This document shows, one piece after another, positions 6,906-13,933 of a stretch of 20,686 bases of DNA (positions within the stretch are counted from its first letter, which is position 1; the number at the start of each line of letters is the position of its first letter). Source of the stretch: Christensenella sp. (GTDB taxonomy: Bacteria > Bacillota > Clostridia > Christensenellales > Maliibacteriaceae); NCBI GenBank assembly GCA_019420085.1, contig JAHZHV010000118.1, positions 1-20,686 of the forward strand, in the 5' to 3' direction. The notes below the pieces were generated by a model. It had not been told where the DNA came from. It made no database searches and saw nothing but the letters and a program-made list of their open reading frames with translations. The translations under genes and the position numbers were made by a program.

Positions 6906-7307
6906 TTACACTCTTCTGCGCTTGGGAGGACGGCATCCGTTGTGCGGGATGGGCGTCACATCCTTGATCAGAGTGATCTCAAGACCCGCGGCCTGAAGCG
7001 CGCGAATCGCCGCCTCACGTCCCGAACCGGGACCCTTGACGTAGACATCGACACTGCGCAGGCCATGTTCCATCGCAGCCTTTGCAGCCTTTTCAGCTGC
7101 CATCTGCGCAGCAAAGGGCGTGCTCTTTTTGTTGCCGCGGAAACCGAGGCCGCCCGCAGACGCCCAGGAAATTGCATTACCCTGCACGTCCGTCAGCGTG
7201 ACGATCGTGTTGTTGAACGAGGAACGGATATGCGCCGCGCCGCGTTCGATATTCTTCCTGTCGCGACGGCGAACCGTCGTGCGCCGGGATTTTACTTTCG
7301 CTGCCAT
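6906..7307 (-). CDS. rpsK: 30S ribosomal protein uS11
   Basis: A 133-residue platform protein of the small subunit, contacting the 690/790 region of 16S rRNA near the E site. Motifs: GAAHIRSSFNNTIVTLTDVQ, ISWASAGGLGFRGNKKSTPF, YVKGPGSGREAAIRALQAAG, and the conserved tail DVTPIPHNGCRPPKRRRV. The ATG at 7305-7307, downstream of GGAGGG with 9-nt spacing, was chosen over an in-frame TTG three codons upstream that would sit on the ribosome binding site itself. It is 17 nt after rpsM and 13 nt before rpsD, as expected for the alpha operon. Confidence 0.97.
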   Translation of the reverse strand: MAAKVKSRRTTVRRRDRKNIERGAAHIRSSFNNTIVTLTDVQGNAISWASAGGLGFRGNKKSTPFAAQMAAEKAAKAAMEHGLRSVDVYVKGPGSGREAAIRALQAAGLEITLIKDVTPIPHNGCRPPKRRRV

Positions 7308-7324
7308 TTCACGCAACCCTCCCC

Positions 7325-7693
7325 TTACTTCTTCTTACGGCTGGCAGTGCGCTTGGGACCCTTGCGGGTACGCGCATTCTGCTTGGTATTCTGTCCGCGC
7401 ACGGGCAGGCCGCGACGATGACGAACGCCGCGATAGCAGCCGATCTCAATCAGGCGCTTGATGTTCAGCGCCACTTCGCGGCGCAGATCGCCTTCCACTT
7501 TGCAGTTATGGTCGATGTACTCACGGATTTTACCGACTTCGCTCTCCGTCAGATCGCGCACACGCGTATCCGGATTGATCCCGGTCTGTGCAAGAATCTG
7601 ATTGGAGGTGGCGCGTCCGATGCCGTGGATATAGGTAAGACCAATTTCCACGCGCTTATCGCGAGGAAGGTCTACGCCAGCAATACGTGCCAT
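7325..7693 (-). CDS. rpsM: 30S ribosomal protein uS13
   Basis: A 122-residue head protein of the small subunit that forms intersubunit bridges and contacts the P-site tRNA through its basic tail. It begins MARIAGVDLPRDKRVEIGLT and continues YIHGIGRATSNQIL (helix-hairpin-helix). HRRGLPVRGQNTKQNARTRK is the tRNA-proximal segment, and the basic tail is GPKRTASRKKK. The ATG at 7691-7693 is 12 nt after AGGAGG. The frame is open upstream to 7819 but that extension has no homology to the family and crosses the hairpins in the gap. It is the first alpha-operon gene and is preceded by an unusually long 163-nt spacer. Confidence 0.97.
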   Translation of the reverse strand: MARIAGVDLPRDKRVEIGLTYIHGIGRATSNQILAQTGINPDTRVRDLTESEVGKIREYIDHNCKVEGDLRREVALNIKRLIEIGCYRGVRHRRGLPVRGQNTKQNARTRKGPKRTASRKKK

Positions 7694-7856
7694 TGTGCCA
7701 AAGCACCTCCTGTAGAACTGATTTTGAACATGAGTTCCATGCATGTCGCAGAAAAACCGACGCACCACGCACGTCCTTCGGACATGCAAAAAGGGATCGC
7801 AACGTGCAGCCGCGTGCAATCGGTTGTTGGCCCAAAATCTTACGGCCGTGTTCGGT
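7694..7856 (-). promoter_or_regulatory. 163-nt spacer between rpmJ and rpsM with two hairpin/T-run elements
   Basis: Most neighbouring genes are 7-58 nt apart, so this gap stands out. In minus-strand order the first element (7795-7821) is GATTGCACG, 8-nt loop, CGTTGCGATC; it gives nine pairs with one bulge and one G-U, and is followed by CCTTTTTG. The second (7757-7781) is a weaker CCGA...TCGG hairpin with internal CG pairs, followed by TTTTT. No open frame with family resemblance and no clear promoter were found. It could be an attenuator, a read-through control, or the leader through which uS4 regulates the alpha genes; the last is inference only. Confidence 0.5.
7795..7821 (-). terminator. 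Possible weak terminator or attenuator upstream of rpsM
   Basis: An imperfect stem of nine pairs (one bulged base, one G-U pair) followed on the minus strand by CC and five T residues (7788-7792). It lies 36 nt after the rpmJ stop. Its strength is uncertain because two C residues separate the stem from the T-run. Confidence 0.4.
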
Positions 7857-7970
7857 TTAGCCCTGCTTCTGCTTGTGCTTGGGATTCTCGCAGATGACCA
7901 TCACATGACCCCTGCGGCGAATGATCTTGCACTTTTCGCACATTTTTTTGACCGAAGGTCTGACTTTCAT
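7857..7970 (-). CDS. rpmJ: 50S ribosomal protein bL36, zinc-binding form
   Basis: A 37-residue protein, the smallest of the large subunit: MKVRPSVKKMCEKCKIIRRR, then GHVMVICENPKHKQKQG. The zinc ribbon ligands C11, C14, C27 and H32 are all present, so this is the C+ form. The length equals that of the family. The ATG at 7968-7970 follows AGGAGG with 8-nt spacing, and the TAA is at 7857-7859. It lies 20 nt downstream of infA, the standard order infA-rpmJ-rpsM. Confidence 0.96.
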   Translation of the reverse strand: MKVRPSVKKMCEKCKIIRRRGHVMVICENPKHKQKQG

Positions 7971-7990
7971 TTTGTAATCCTCCTGTGTGA

Positions 7991-8212
7991 TCACGACTTC
8001 CCGCGCCAGGTGATGCGCCCGCGCGTCAGATCGTAGGGTGACAGCTCCACGGTAACCTTATCACCGGGCAAAATACGAATGAAATTCATCCGCAGTTTTC
8101 CCGAGATATGCGCCAGAATCTTATGGCCGTTCTGAAGTTCGACCTGAAACATGGCGTTGGGATAGGCTTCGACGATGGTGCCTTCCACTTCAATTACATC
8201 GCTTTTGGACAA
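7991..8212 (-). CDS. infA: Translation initiation factor IF-1, TTG start
   Basis: A 73-residue OB-fold factor that occupies the A site of the 30S subunit during initiation and helps IF2 and IF3. The sequence (M)SKSDVIEVEGTIVEAYPNA, followed by HKILAHISGKLRMNFIRILP, GDKVTVELSPYDLTRGRITW and RGKS, aligns over its full length with IF-1. The start must be the TTG at 8210-8212: it gives the standard family N-terminus and lies 7 nt after GGAG. The nearest in-frame ATG (8249-8251) would add 13 residues unlike IF-1. The first 23 nt overlap the end of the KOW-domain gene, suggesting coupled translation. Confidence 0.95.
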   Translation of the reverse strand: MSKSDVIEVEGTIVEAYPNAMFQVELQNGHKILAHISGKLRMNFIRILPGDKVTVELSPYDLTRGRITWRGKS

Positions 8213-8510
8213 GTTCTCGCTCCTTCCGGCCGTCGTTGCAGCCAAATACATCGCAGATCGCCCGGCGCACTTGTGCGTCCGTAGGCATGCATCCCTGGGC
8301 AAGCATCTGCGCGACGCTTTCATGCACGACGTTTTTCCAATTCAGGTGTTTGAGCTTCTTTTTCTTCGGATTGCAGACACGACGAAGCATGCCGTCTGCG
8401 ACAAGAACATAGTTCTCATCGACAACGCCAATGACCAGCATCGGTCGTCCGGCGTCGCGTCCCATACGCGGAACAACTGCAGATCCGAGTTCGGGCTGTG
8501 GTCTGATCAT
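8190..8510 (-). CDS. KOW-domain RNA-binding protein, L14e-like
   Basis: A 106-residue basic protein. The core from about residue 8 to 55 reads GSAVVPRMGRDAGRPMLVIG, then ENYVLVADGMLRRV and NPKKKKLKHLN. This is the KOW-domain, ribosomal L14e/L6e/L27e-like family found between map and infA in many Firmicutes (the position of Bacillus ybzG). The remaining half is an alpha-helical-looking tail (VHESVAQMLAQGCMPTDAQV, RRAICDVFG). The role is not established; RNA or ribosome binding is inferred from the fold and location. The ATG at 8508-8510 has only a weak GGTGGCGAG site. A start at the internal ATG (M16) would delete the first strand of the KOW domain and is less likely. Confidence 0.85.
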   Translation of the reverse strand: MIRPQPELGSAVVPRMGRDAGRPMLVIGVVDENYVLVADGMLRRVCNPKKKKLKHLNWKNVVHESVAQMLAQGCMPTDAQVRRAICDVFGCNDGRKERELVQKRCN

Positions 8511-8523
8511 CTCGCCACCGCCC

Positions 8524-9270
8524 TTACAGCAACGTTAAGATGTCCGGTTCGCCGTCGGTAATGGCTACGGTATGTTCGTAATGTGCCGAAAGGCTGCCGT
8601 CCGCCGTAACAACGGTCCAACCGTCACTGAGCGTTCGAACAGGCCACGCGCCATAGTTTAGCATAGGTTCTATCGCAATGACAAGACCCTTGCTCAACCG
8701 AAGCCCATGTCCCGGCTTGCCGAAATTCGGCACCTCGGGATCTTCGTGCATCTTGCGTCCGATGCCGTGTCCGCACAGGTCACGCACAACGGAACAACCG
8801 TTTGCCTCCGCATAGCTTTGCACCGCATGCCCGATATCTCCCAGGCGCATGCCTTCACGGCACAGCTTCAATGCCTGGTAGAAACTCTCGCGCGTTACGT
8901 CGATCAAATGCTGCGCCTCGTTCGAGATGGTTCCAACTGCTACTGTCAGCGCACTGTCGCCCTGCCAGCCGTCCAGAATCACACCAATATCCACACCGAC
9001 AATGTCACCGTCACGCAATTTGCGTTCGGATGGAATGCCATGGACAACTTCCTCATTCACGGAAGCGCAGATACTTGCCGGGTAACCGCAGAAACCTTTG
9101 AAGGATGGAACGCCGCCGCGGCTGCGGATATAATCCTCCGCAATCGCATCGAGTTCTTTCGTCGTAATCCCCGGCTTTGCAGCGCGCGCGACCGCGTCCA
9201 GCGCTCCGGCTGTGACGCGACCCGCTTTACGCATGCGTTCAATTTGTTCTTTCGTCTTTAAGGTTGTCAT
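8524..9270 (-). CDS. map: Methionine aminopeptidase, type I
   Basis: A 248-residue metallopeptidase that removes the initiator methionine from nascent proteins at the ribosome. All five metal ligands are in place: D94 (GVDIGV), D105 (GWQGDSALT), H168 (LCGHGIG), E201 (AIEPML) and E232 (YEHTVAI). The substrate-side histidines H78 (VVHGIP) and H175 (KMHEDP) are also present. There is no N-terminal zinc-finger or SH3-binding extension, so it is subtype Ia. The ATG at 9268-9270 overlaps the adk stop codon (ATGA), implying coupled translation. It is followed 13 nt later by the KOW-domain gene. Confidence 0.97.
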   Translation of the reverse strand: MTTLKTKEQIERMRKAGRVTAGALDAVARAAKPGITTKELDAIAEDYIRSRGGVPSFKGFCGYPASICASVNEEVVHGIPSERKLRDGDIVGVDIGVILDGWQGDSALTVAVGTISNEAQHLIDVTRESFYQALKLCREGMRLGDIGHAVQSYAEANGCSVVRDLCGHGIGRKMHEDPEVPNFGKPGHGLRLSKGLVIAIEPMLNYGAWPVRTLSDGWTVVTADGSLSAHYEHTVAITDGEPDILTLL

Positions 9271-9896
9271 GCCAGTTCGTCCAAAATCCGCTTGATCTGC
9301 TCATAAACTGCATCGACTTGCTGTGTGCCGTCGACACTCTTGAGCACGCCGCGTTCGCGATAATGCGCAACAAGCGGCGCTGTCTGCTCTTTGTAAACAA
9401 GCAGCCTTTTATAAACGGTTTCTTCCCGGTCATCCTCCCGCTGGTAAAGCGCATCCCCGCATTCACGACACGTCGTCTCGCCTTCTTCCAGCCAGTCGAC
9501 ATGATACGTCGCGCCGCAGGCACACATGCGCCGGCCGGCAATACGCCGTACAAGCAGTTCGTCCGGCGCCTCAATATCCAGCGCTACATCGATCTGCATC
9601 TTCTGGTCAAACGCCTTGGCCTGCGCAACCGTACGCGGGAAACCATCCAGCAGGAAACCCTGCATGCAATCGTCCCTTTTCAGACGATCTTCCACCATCG
9701 CAATCGTGACATCGTCAGGTACCAGCTGGCCCTGATTGATGTAGGACTTGGCAAGCTGTCCAAGTTCCGTATTTTCACGCATATTCATGCGGAAAATGTC
9801 ACCGGTGGAAATATGCGCAAGATGGTAATCATGCGCGATGCGCATCGCCTGCGTACCCTTCCCTGCGCCGGGAGGCCCAAGCAAAATAATCTTCAT
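9267..9896 (-). CDS. adk: Adenylate kinase, zinc-LID form
   Basis: A 209-residue cytoplasmic enzyme interconverting ATP + AMP and 2 ADP. The P-loop GPPGAGKGT lies at residues 7-15, the AMP-binding segment HISTGDIFR at about 28-36, and LLDGFPRT at 82-89. The LID domain carries cysteines C125, C127, C143 and C146 (RRMCACGATYH and TTCRECGDALYQR), the zinc-binding type common in Firmicutes. The first knuckle is C-x-C rather than the usual C-x2-C. The ATG at 9894-9896 follows GGAGG with 7-nt spacing. It lies between secY (20-nt gap) and map (4-nt overlap). Confidence 0.97.
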   Translation of the reverse strand: MKIILLGPPGAGKGTQAMRIAHDYHLAHISTGDIFRMNMRENTELGQLAKSYINQGQLVPDDVTIAMVEDRLKRDDCMQGFLLDGFPRTVAQAKAFDQKMQIDVALDIEAPDELLVRRIAGRRMCACGATYHVDWLEEGETTCRECGDALYQREDDREETVYKRLLVYKEQTAPLVAHYRERGVLKSVDGTQQVDAVYEQIKRILDELA

Positions 9897-9916
9897 GCCT
9901 TCGCCTCCTTTGTCTG

Positions 9917-11197
9917 TTATTTGAGGAACCCGCGATAATTGCGGGCAAGCAGCTGCGCCTCGAGCGTCTTGGACGTCTCAAGCGCGACAGAAACCATAAT
10001 CAGGATACTCGTCGGGCCAAAGATCGAGGACACATGCGTCAAACTCGTAAAAATTGTCGGAATAACGGCGACCACCATCAGGAAGATCGCACCAAAGAGC
10101 GTCAGGCGATTGGAGATCTTGCGAATATATTCTGCCGTCGGACGCCCCGGACGAATGCCGGGAACAAATCCGCCGTACTGCTGCATATCCCGCGCTACAT
10201 CATAAGGATTGAAGCTCATGGAATTTGCAAAGTACGAGAAGAAAATAATCATAATCGCATAGACGATCATGTAGATCACCGTACCAGTACCAAGGTACTT
10301 CGTCCACCAGGCATAGAAGCTGGACGTGGAGAAGAACGCCTGCATAATCAACTGCGGGAACGACGTCAAGCTCATCGCAAAGATCAGCGGCAGAACACCG
10401 CTTTGCGTGATCTTCAGCGGGATAAACGAACTTTGTCCACCGTAAATGCGGCGGCCCTTCACCTGCTTTGCATACTGTACGGGCACCTTACGCGAACCCA
10501 TATCGACATAGGTGACGCCCACGATCAGAATCAGCAGTCCGATCAGAATCAGCGGCGCAATCCAGAATCCAAGAAGGCCTTCGATCATCGCCGTAACATA
10601 CGCCTGAATTCTGCCGGGAATGCCGGAGACAATGCCGATAAAGATAATCAGTGACACACCGTTGCCAATGCCCTTTTCCGTAATCCGCTCGCCCATCCAC
10701 ATGACCAGCGTGGTACCGGCTGTTAAAACAACGCCGATGACCGCAAACTGAATCCAATGGGGCATCCCGGTGGAAATCAGCACCTGGTCTGCAGAACCAA
10801 GGCTCATAATGATACCGATCGATTCAATCAGTGCCATGCCGACCGCCGTATAACGGGTGTACTTCTGAATCTTCTTGCGACCCTCTTCTCCGCCCTCTTT
10901 GGCAAGCCGTTCCAGCTTGGGAATGGCCATCGTCAGCAGCTGCAGGATAATCGAAGCCGTGATATACGGCCCGACACCAAGTGCAAACAACGTCCAGTCC
11001 CCCAACGCGCCACCCGACATCACGCTGAGCAGCTGCAAAAGGTCGTAGTTGGCCACCTGAGATTGAAGATAAGTTACGTTAAGACCGGGCACGGGTACAA
11101 AGCACCCGAGCCGGTAGAGGAAGAGGATCAACAGCGTGTAGAGGATCTTCTTCCGAATTTCCTGTACTTTCCAGGCGTTGCGGAGGGTTTCAAACAT
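9917..11197 (-). CDS. secY: Protein translocase subunit SecY
   Basis: A 426-residue integral membrane protein forming the SecYEG channel for export and membrane insertion. The N-terminus MFETLRNAWKVQEIRKKILY leads into the first membrane segment and FVPVPGLN. About ten hydrophobic segments can be followed. The conserved plug region (LSVMSGGALGDWTLFALGVG), GVGPYITASIILQLLT and the cytoplasmic loop KVPVQYAKQVKGRRIYGGQ are visible, and PGIRPGRPTAEYI precedes the last helices. The ATG at 11195-11197 starts 1 nt after the rplO stop, with AGGAG upstream inside rplO. Its place at the end of the spc ribosomal block is conserved across bacteria. Confidence 0.98.
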   Translation of the reverse strand: MFETLRNAWKVQEIRKKILYTLLILFLYRLGCFVPVPGLNVTYLQSQVANYDLLQLLSVMSGGALGDWTLFALGVGPYITASIILQLLTMAIPKLERLAKEGGEEGRKKIQKYTRYTAVGMALIESIGIIMSLGSADQVLISTGMPHWIQFAVIGVVLTAGTTLVMWMGERITEKGIGNGVSLIIFIGIVSGIPGRIQAYVTAMIEGLLGFWIAPLILIGLLILIVGVTYVDMGSRKVPVQYAKQVKGRRIYGGQSSFIPLKITQSGVLPLIFAMSLTSFPQLIMQAFFSTSSFYAWWTKYLGTGTVIYMIVYAIMIIFFSYFANSMSFNPYDVARDMQQYGGFVPGIRPGRPTAEYIRKISNRLTLFGAIFLMVVAVIPTIFTSLTHVSSIFGPTSILIMVSVALETSKTLEAQLLARNYRGFLK

Positions 11198-11198
11198 C

Positions 11199-11639
11199 TC
11201 AGTTCTCCTCAGCCTTGCCGCCTGCAGCCTCGATCTTCTCGCGCGCGGTCTGCGTGAACTTGGCGGCCTTCACCGTCAGTGCGACGTTCAGCTCACCGTC
11301 GCCAAGAACCTTCAGGCCGTCGTATTCCTTCTTAACAAGGCCGGCAGCCTTCAGTGCCGCAAAATCAACGACGGTACCTGCTTCAAACCGTGCAAGATCC
11401 GCAACGTTGACGATCGCATACTGCTTGGAGAACGGATTGTAGAATCCGCGTTTGGGCAGACGGCGGATCAAAGGCATCTGACCGCCTTCAAAACCGGGGC
11501 GTACGCCGCCGCCGCTGCGGGCCTTCTGCCCCTTATGTCCGCGGCCGGACGTCTTGCCCAGGCCGGAGCCTGCGCCACGGCCAACCCGCTTGGGAGCGGT
11601 ACGGGAACCTTCTGCGGGGTGCAGATCGTAAAGTTTCAT
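11199..11639 (-). CDS. rplO: 50S ribosomal protein uL15
   Basis: A 146-residue late-assembly large-subunit protein. The glycine-rich N-terminus (KRVGRGAGSGLGKTSGRGHK, GQKARSGGGVRPGFEGGQMP) is the diagnostic extended tail that threads into 23S rRNA, and the globular domain ends in AAKFTQTAREKIEAAGGKAE. The length is normal. ATG at 11637-11639; the stop is followed after 1 nt by secY. Confidence 0.97.
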   Translation of the reverse strand: MKLYDLHPAEGSRTAPKRVGRGAGSGLGKTSGRGHKGQKARSGGGVRPGFEGGQMPLIRRLPKRGFYNPFSKQYAIVNVADLARFEAGTVVDFAALKAAGLVKKEYDGLKVLGDGELNVALTVKAAKFTQTAREKIEAAGGKAEEN

Positions 11640-11653
11640 CCCTTTGCTCCTCC

Positions 11654-11839
11654 TTATTCTTCGATTGTTTCAGCCTTGACCAGATGGCGGACCTTAAAGA
11701 TCATGCCCGCAGTCGCGGCATTATCGGGCATCACAACACTGTGATGCATTTTATGAAGGCCCATCGCCGCAACCGTCGCGCGCTGATCAGGCTTGGCGCC
11801 GATCGGGCTTTTGACCAACGTGACTTTGATTTTGCTCAT
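11654..11839 (-). CDS. rpmD: 50S ribosomal protein uL30
   Basis: A 61-residue protein with the ferredoxin-like uL30 fold: VTLVKSPIGAKPDQRATVAA, GLHKMHHSVVMPDNAATAGM, then IFKVRHLVKAE. The length is the usual 58-62. The ATG at 11837-11839 follows AGGAGGG. It lies between rpsE and rplO, spaced 14 nt on both sides. Confidence 0.96.
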   Translation of the reverse strand: MSKIKVTLVKSPIGAKPDQRATVAAMGLHKMHHSVVMPDNAATAGMIFKVRHLVKAETIEE

Positions 11840-11853
11840 TGGTAATACCCTCC

Positions 11854-12357
11854 TTAGCCAAGCAGGTCAGCGACACTCTTGCCGCGCTTTTTGGCAACTT
11901 CCTCCACACTCATCTGCGCGGCCAGGCCCTCAATCGTAGCCTTGACGCAGTTGATGGGGTTATTGGAACCGTAGCTCTTCGTACGGATGTCGCGCACGCC
12001 GACCATGTCCAATACCGCGCGCACGGGGCCGCCGGCGATAACACCGGTACCTTCGGGAGCGGGGATCATCAGAACGCTCGAACGACCGAACTTACCGATA
12101 ATCTGATGGGAAATCGTCGTACCAACGAGCGACACCTCGATCATATTCTTCTTGGCGTCCTCAACGGCCTTGCGGATGGCTTCGGGAACCTCCGCTGCCT
12201 TGCCCATGCCGCATCCGACATGACCGTTCTGGTCACCGACGACAACAAGCGCGCTGAAGCGGAAGTTGCGGCCGCCCTTGACGACCTTGGCTACGCGGTT
12301 AATCGCAACCAGTCTTTCCTGAAGATCCACGGTGGCGGGATCAAAATGCTGCTGCAT
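11854..12357 (-). CDS. rpsE: 30S ribosomal protein uS5
   Basis: A 167-residue protein of the small-subunit body near the mRNA entry and the accuracy centre. The dsRNA-binding-like N-domain contains INRVAKVVKGGRNFRFSALV, then VVGDQNGHVGCGMGKAAEVP. The C-domain has GTGVIAGGPVRAVLDMVGVR and KSYGSNNPINCVKATIEGL. The loop GGRNFRF is where spectinomycin-resistance changes occur in other bacteria (known for the family; no mutation is claimed here). ATG at 12355-12357 after GGAGGAGGAG. Confidence 0.97.
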   Translation of the reverse strand: MQQHFDPATVDLQERLVAINRVAKVVKGGRNFRFSALVVVGDQNGHVGCGMGKAAEVPEAIRKAVEDAKKNMIEVSLVGTTISHQIIGKFGRSSVLMIPAPEGTGVIAGGPVRAVLDMVGVRDIRTKSYGSNNPINCVKATIEGLAAQMSVEEVAKKRGKSVADLLG

Positions 12358-12372
12358 CGCTTCTCCTCCTCC

Positions 12373-12741
12373 TTAAAACTTCAGTCCGGCTTCACGCGCA
12401 CCGGAAGCAACGGTAGCCACGCGGCCGGTGTAAAGGTAACCGCCGCGGTCAAAAACAACCGTGTCGATGCCTTTTGCAAGAGCGCGCTCCGCAACCGTCT
12501 TGCCGACGATCTGAGCCTGCTCGGTCTTGGTCTTTCCTTCGCACAGCGCCTTGACGTCCGCCTCAACCGTGGAAGCGGCAACCAGCGTATGACCGGCCAC
12601 GTCGTTGATGATCTGCGCATAAATGTGCTTGGAGCTGCGATACACGCTCAGACGCGGACGAGCCTCGGTGCCGGAAATCTTCTTGCGCACGCGCAAGTGC
12701 CTGACAACGCGCTCTGCGTTTTTATCAACTTTCTTAAACAT
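12373..12741 (-). CDS. rplR: 50S ribosomal protein uL18
   Basis: A 122-residue 5S rRNA-binding protein. RHLRVRKKISGTEARPRLSV, YRSSKHIYAQIINDVAGHTL, VVFDRGGYLYTGRVATVASG and the C-terminal AREAGLKF are the family blocks. With uL5 it forms the 5S ribonucleoprotein of the central protuberance. The ATG at 12739-12741 is 15 nt downstream of rplF. Confidence 0.97.
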   Translation of the reverse strand: MFKKVDKNAERVVRHLRVRKKISGTEARPRLSVYRSSKHIYAQIINDVAGHTLVAASTVEADVKALCEGKTKTEQAQIVGKTVAERALAKGIDTVVFDRGGYLYTGRVATVASGAREAGLKF

Positions 12742-12756
12742 TGCCAGTATCTCCTC

Positions 12757-13296
12757 TTACTTACCGGTCTTGCCTTCCTTGCGGCGGATGACCTCGTCGG
12801 TGTACTTGATGCCTTTGCCAAGGTAGGGCTCCGGCGGACGAACCGCACGGATCTTTGCAGCAATTTCGCCAACCATCTGCTTGGAGATACCCTTGACAAC
12901 GATATGCGTCGGCGCGGGAACATCAAAGGTGATGCCGTCTTTTTCCTCAAACTCGACGGGATGCGAAAAGCCGATGGCAAGCACAAGCTTTTTGCCGTTC
13001 TTGGTGGCGCGGTAACCGACACCAACCATATCCAGCTCCTTGGTAAAGCCGTTCGTCACACCGTTGACCATGTTCATGATCAGCGCGCGGGACAGGCCGT
13101 GCAAGGCGCGATGTTTCTTGTCGTCACTGGGACGGGTCACGGTCAATACGTTGCCGTCGACATTGACGCTGATATCCTTGCTGATGCGTTCGCTCAGCTC
13201 ACCCTTGGGGCCCTTGACCGAAACGACATTTTCGTCGGAAACGGTCACAGTGACGCCGGCAGGGATCGTAATGGGCAGTTTGCCAATTCTTGACAT
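12757..13296 (-). CDS. rplF: 50S ribosomal protein uL6
   Basis: A 179-residue protein with two tandem alpha/beta domains: MSRIGKLPITIPAGVTVTVS, VKGPKGELSERI, LSRALIMNMVNGVTNGFTKE, then the second-domain blocks VGYRATKNGKKLVLAIGFSH and PPEPYLGKGIKYTDEVIRRK. It binds 23S rRNA near the sarcin-ricin loop and the factor-binding site. The length is normal. ATG at 13294-13296 after GGAGG. Confidence 0.97.
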   Translation of the reverse strand: MSRIGKLPITIPAGVTVTVSDENVVSVKGPKGELSERISKDISVNVDGNVLTVTRPSDDKKHRALHGLSRALIMNMVNGVTNGFTKELDMVGVGYRATKNGKKLVLAIGFSHPVEFEEKDGITFDVPAPTHIVVKGISKQMVGEIAAKIRAVRPPEPYLGKGIKYTDEVIRRKEGKTGK

Positions 13297-13317
13297 ATCT
13301 TGATACCTCCGCCTATC

Positions 13318-13713
13318 TTACCAGATGTAGGCGAGTACTTCGCCGCCGACGCCCTTAGCACGAGCGTTTTTATCCGTCATAACGCCCTGGGACGTAGAAA
13401 TAATTGCGATGCCAAGGCCGCCCAATACATTGGGCAGTTCATCTTTGCCGGCGGAAAGACGAAGACCCGGCTTGCTGATGCGCTTGAGACCGCGGATGAC
13501 GTTGTTCTTGCCGGCATACTTGAGCGTCAGCGTTATGACATCTTCAACGCCGTTGTTCTTGACATCAACGCCGCGGATGTAGCCTTCCTCAAGCAGGATC
13601 TGGGCAATTGCCTTCTTCATATTGGAAGCGGGCACAACAACCTTATCGTGTTTCGCAGTGATTGCATTGCGGATACGCGTGAGCATATCGGCAATGGGAT
13701 CAGTAGTGACCAT
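13318..13713 (-). CDS. rpsH: 30S ribosomal protein uS8
   Basis: A 131-residue primary 16S rRNA-binding protein. It begins MVTTDPIADMLTRIRNAITA and contains NMKKAIAQILLEEGYIRGV. It ends ISTSQGVMTDKNARAKGVGG, EVLAYIW, the conserved C-terminal RNA-contact segment. The ATG at 13711-13713 was chosen over an in-frame TTG at 13729-13731 because AGGAGG lies between the two and family members begin with this methionine. In E. coli uS8 is the translational repressor of the spc operon; no such site was evident upstream of rplE here. Confidence 0.97.
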   Translation of the reverse strand: MVTTDPIADMLTRIRNAITAKHDKVVVPASNMKKAIAQILLEEGYIRGVDVKNNGVEDVITLTLKYAGKNNVIRGLKRISKPGLRLSAGKDELPNVLGGLGIAIISTSQGVMTDKNARAKGVGGEVLAYIW

Positions 13714-13733
13714 CGCTTTGCCTCCTTTCAAAA

Positions 13734-13919
13734 TTACCAGCTGGCTTTGCGCACGCCGGGGATTTCTCCCTTGTAGGCCAGCTCACGGAAGCAAATGCGG
13801 CAAATGCCGTATTTGCGAAGGACCGCATGAGGACGGCCGCACAGACGGCAGCGGGTGTACGCGCGGGTCGAGAACTTTGCCGGGCGAGCCTGGCGGACTT
13901 TCATACTCGTTTTCGCCAC
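13734..13919 (-). CDS. rpsN: 30S ribosomal protein uS14, type Z (zinc-binding), GTG start
   Basis: A 61-residue zinc-ribbon uS14 of the small-subunit head: MAKTSMKVRQARPAKFSTRA, YTRCRLCGRPHAVLRKYGIC, RICFRELAYKGEIPGVRKAS, W. The four cysteines are C24, C27, C40 and C43. It aligns end to end with the short C+ form used by Firmicutes and Actinobacteria. The start codon is GTG (13917-13919), 9 nt after AGGAGG; an ATG five codons later would remove the conserved MAKTS. It lies between rplE and rpsH. Confidence 0.97.
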   Translation of the reverse strand: MAKTSMKVRQARPAKFSTRAYTRCRLCGRPHAVLRKYGICRICFRELAYKGEIPGVRKASW

Positions 13920-13933
13920 TTCGCATATCCTCC

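Noticed and set aside
7694..7819. In-frame N-terminal extension of rpsM
   Set aside because: It gives residues unlike any uS13, crosses the hairpin region, and the ATG at 7693 gives the exact family N-terminus.
11839..13293. A 484-codon open frame on the plus strand
   Set aside because: It lies antisense to rpsE, rplR and rplF, which are unmistakable; the frame is a by-product of their GC-rich codon use and has no recognisable motif or ribosome binding site.
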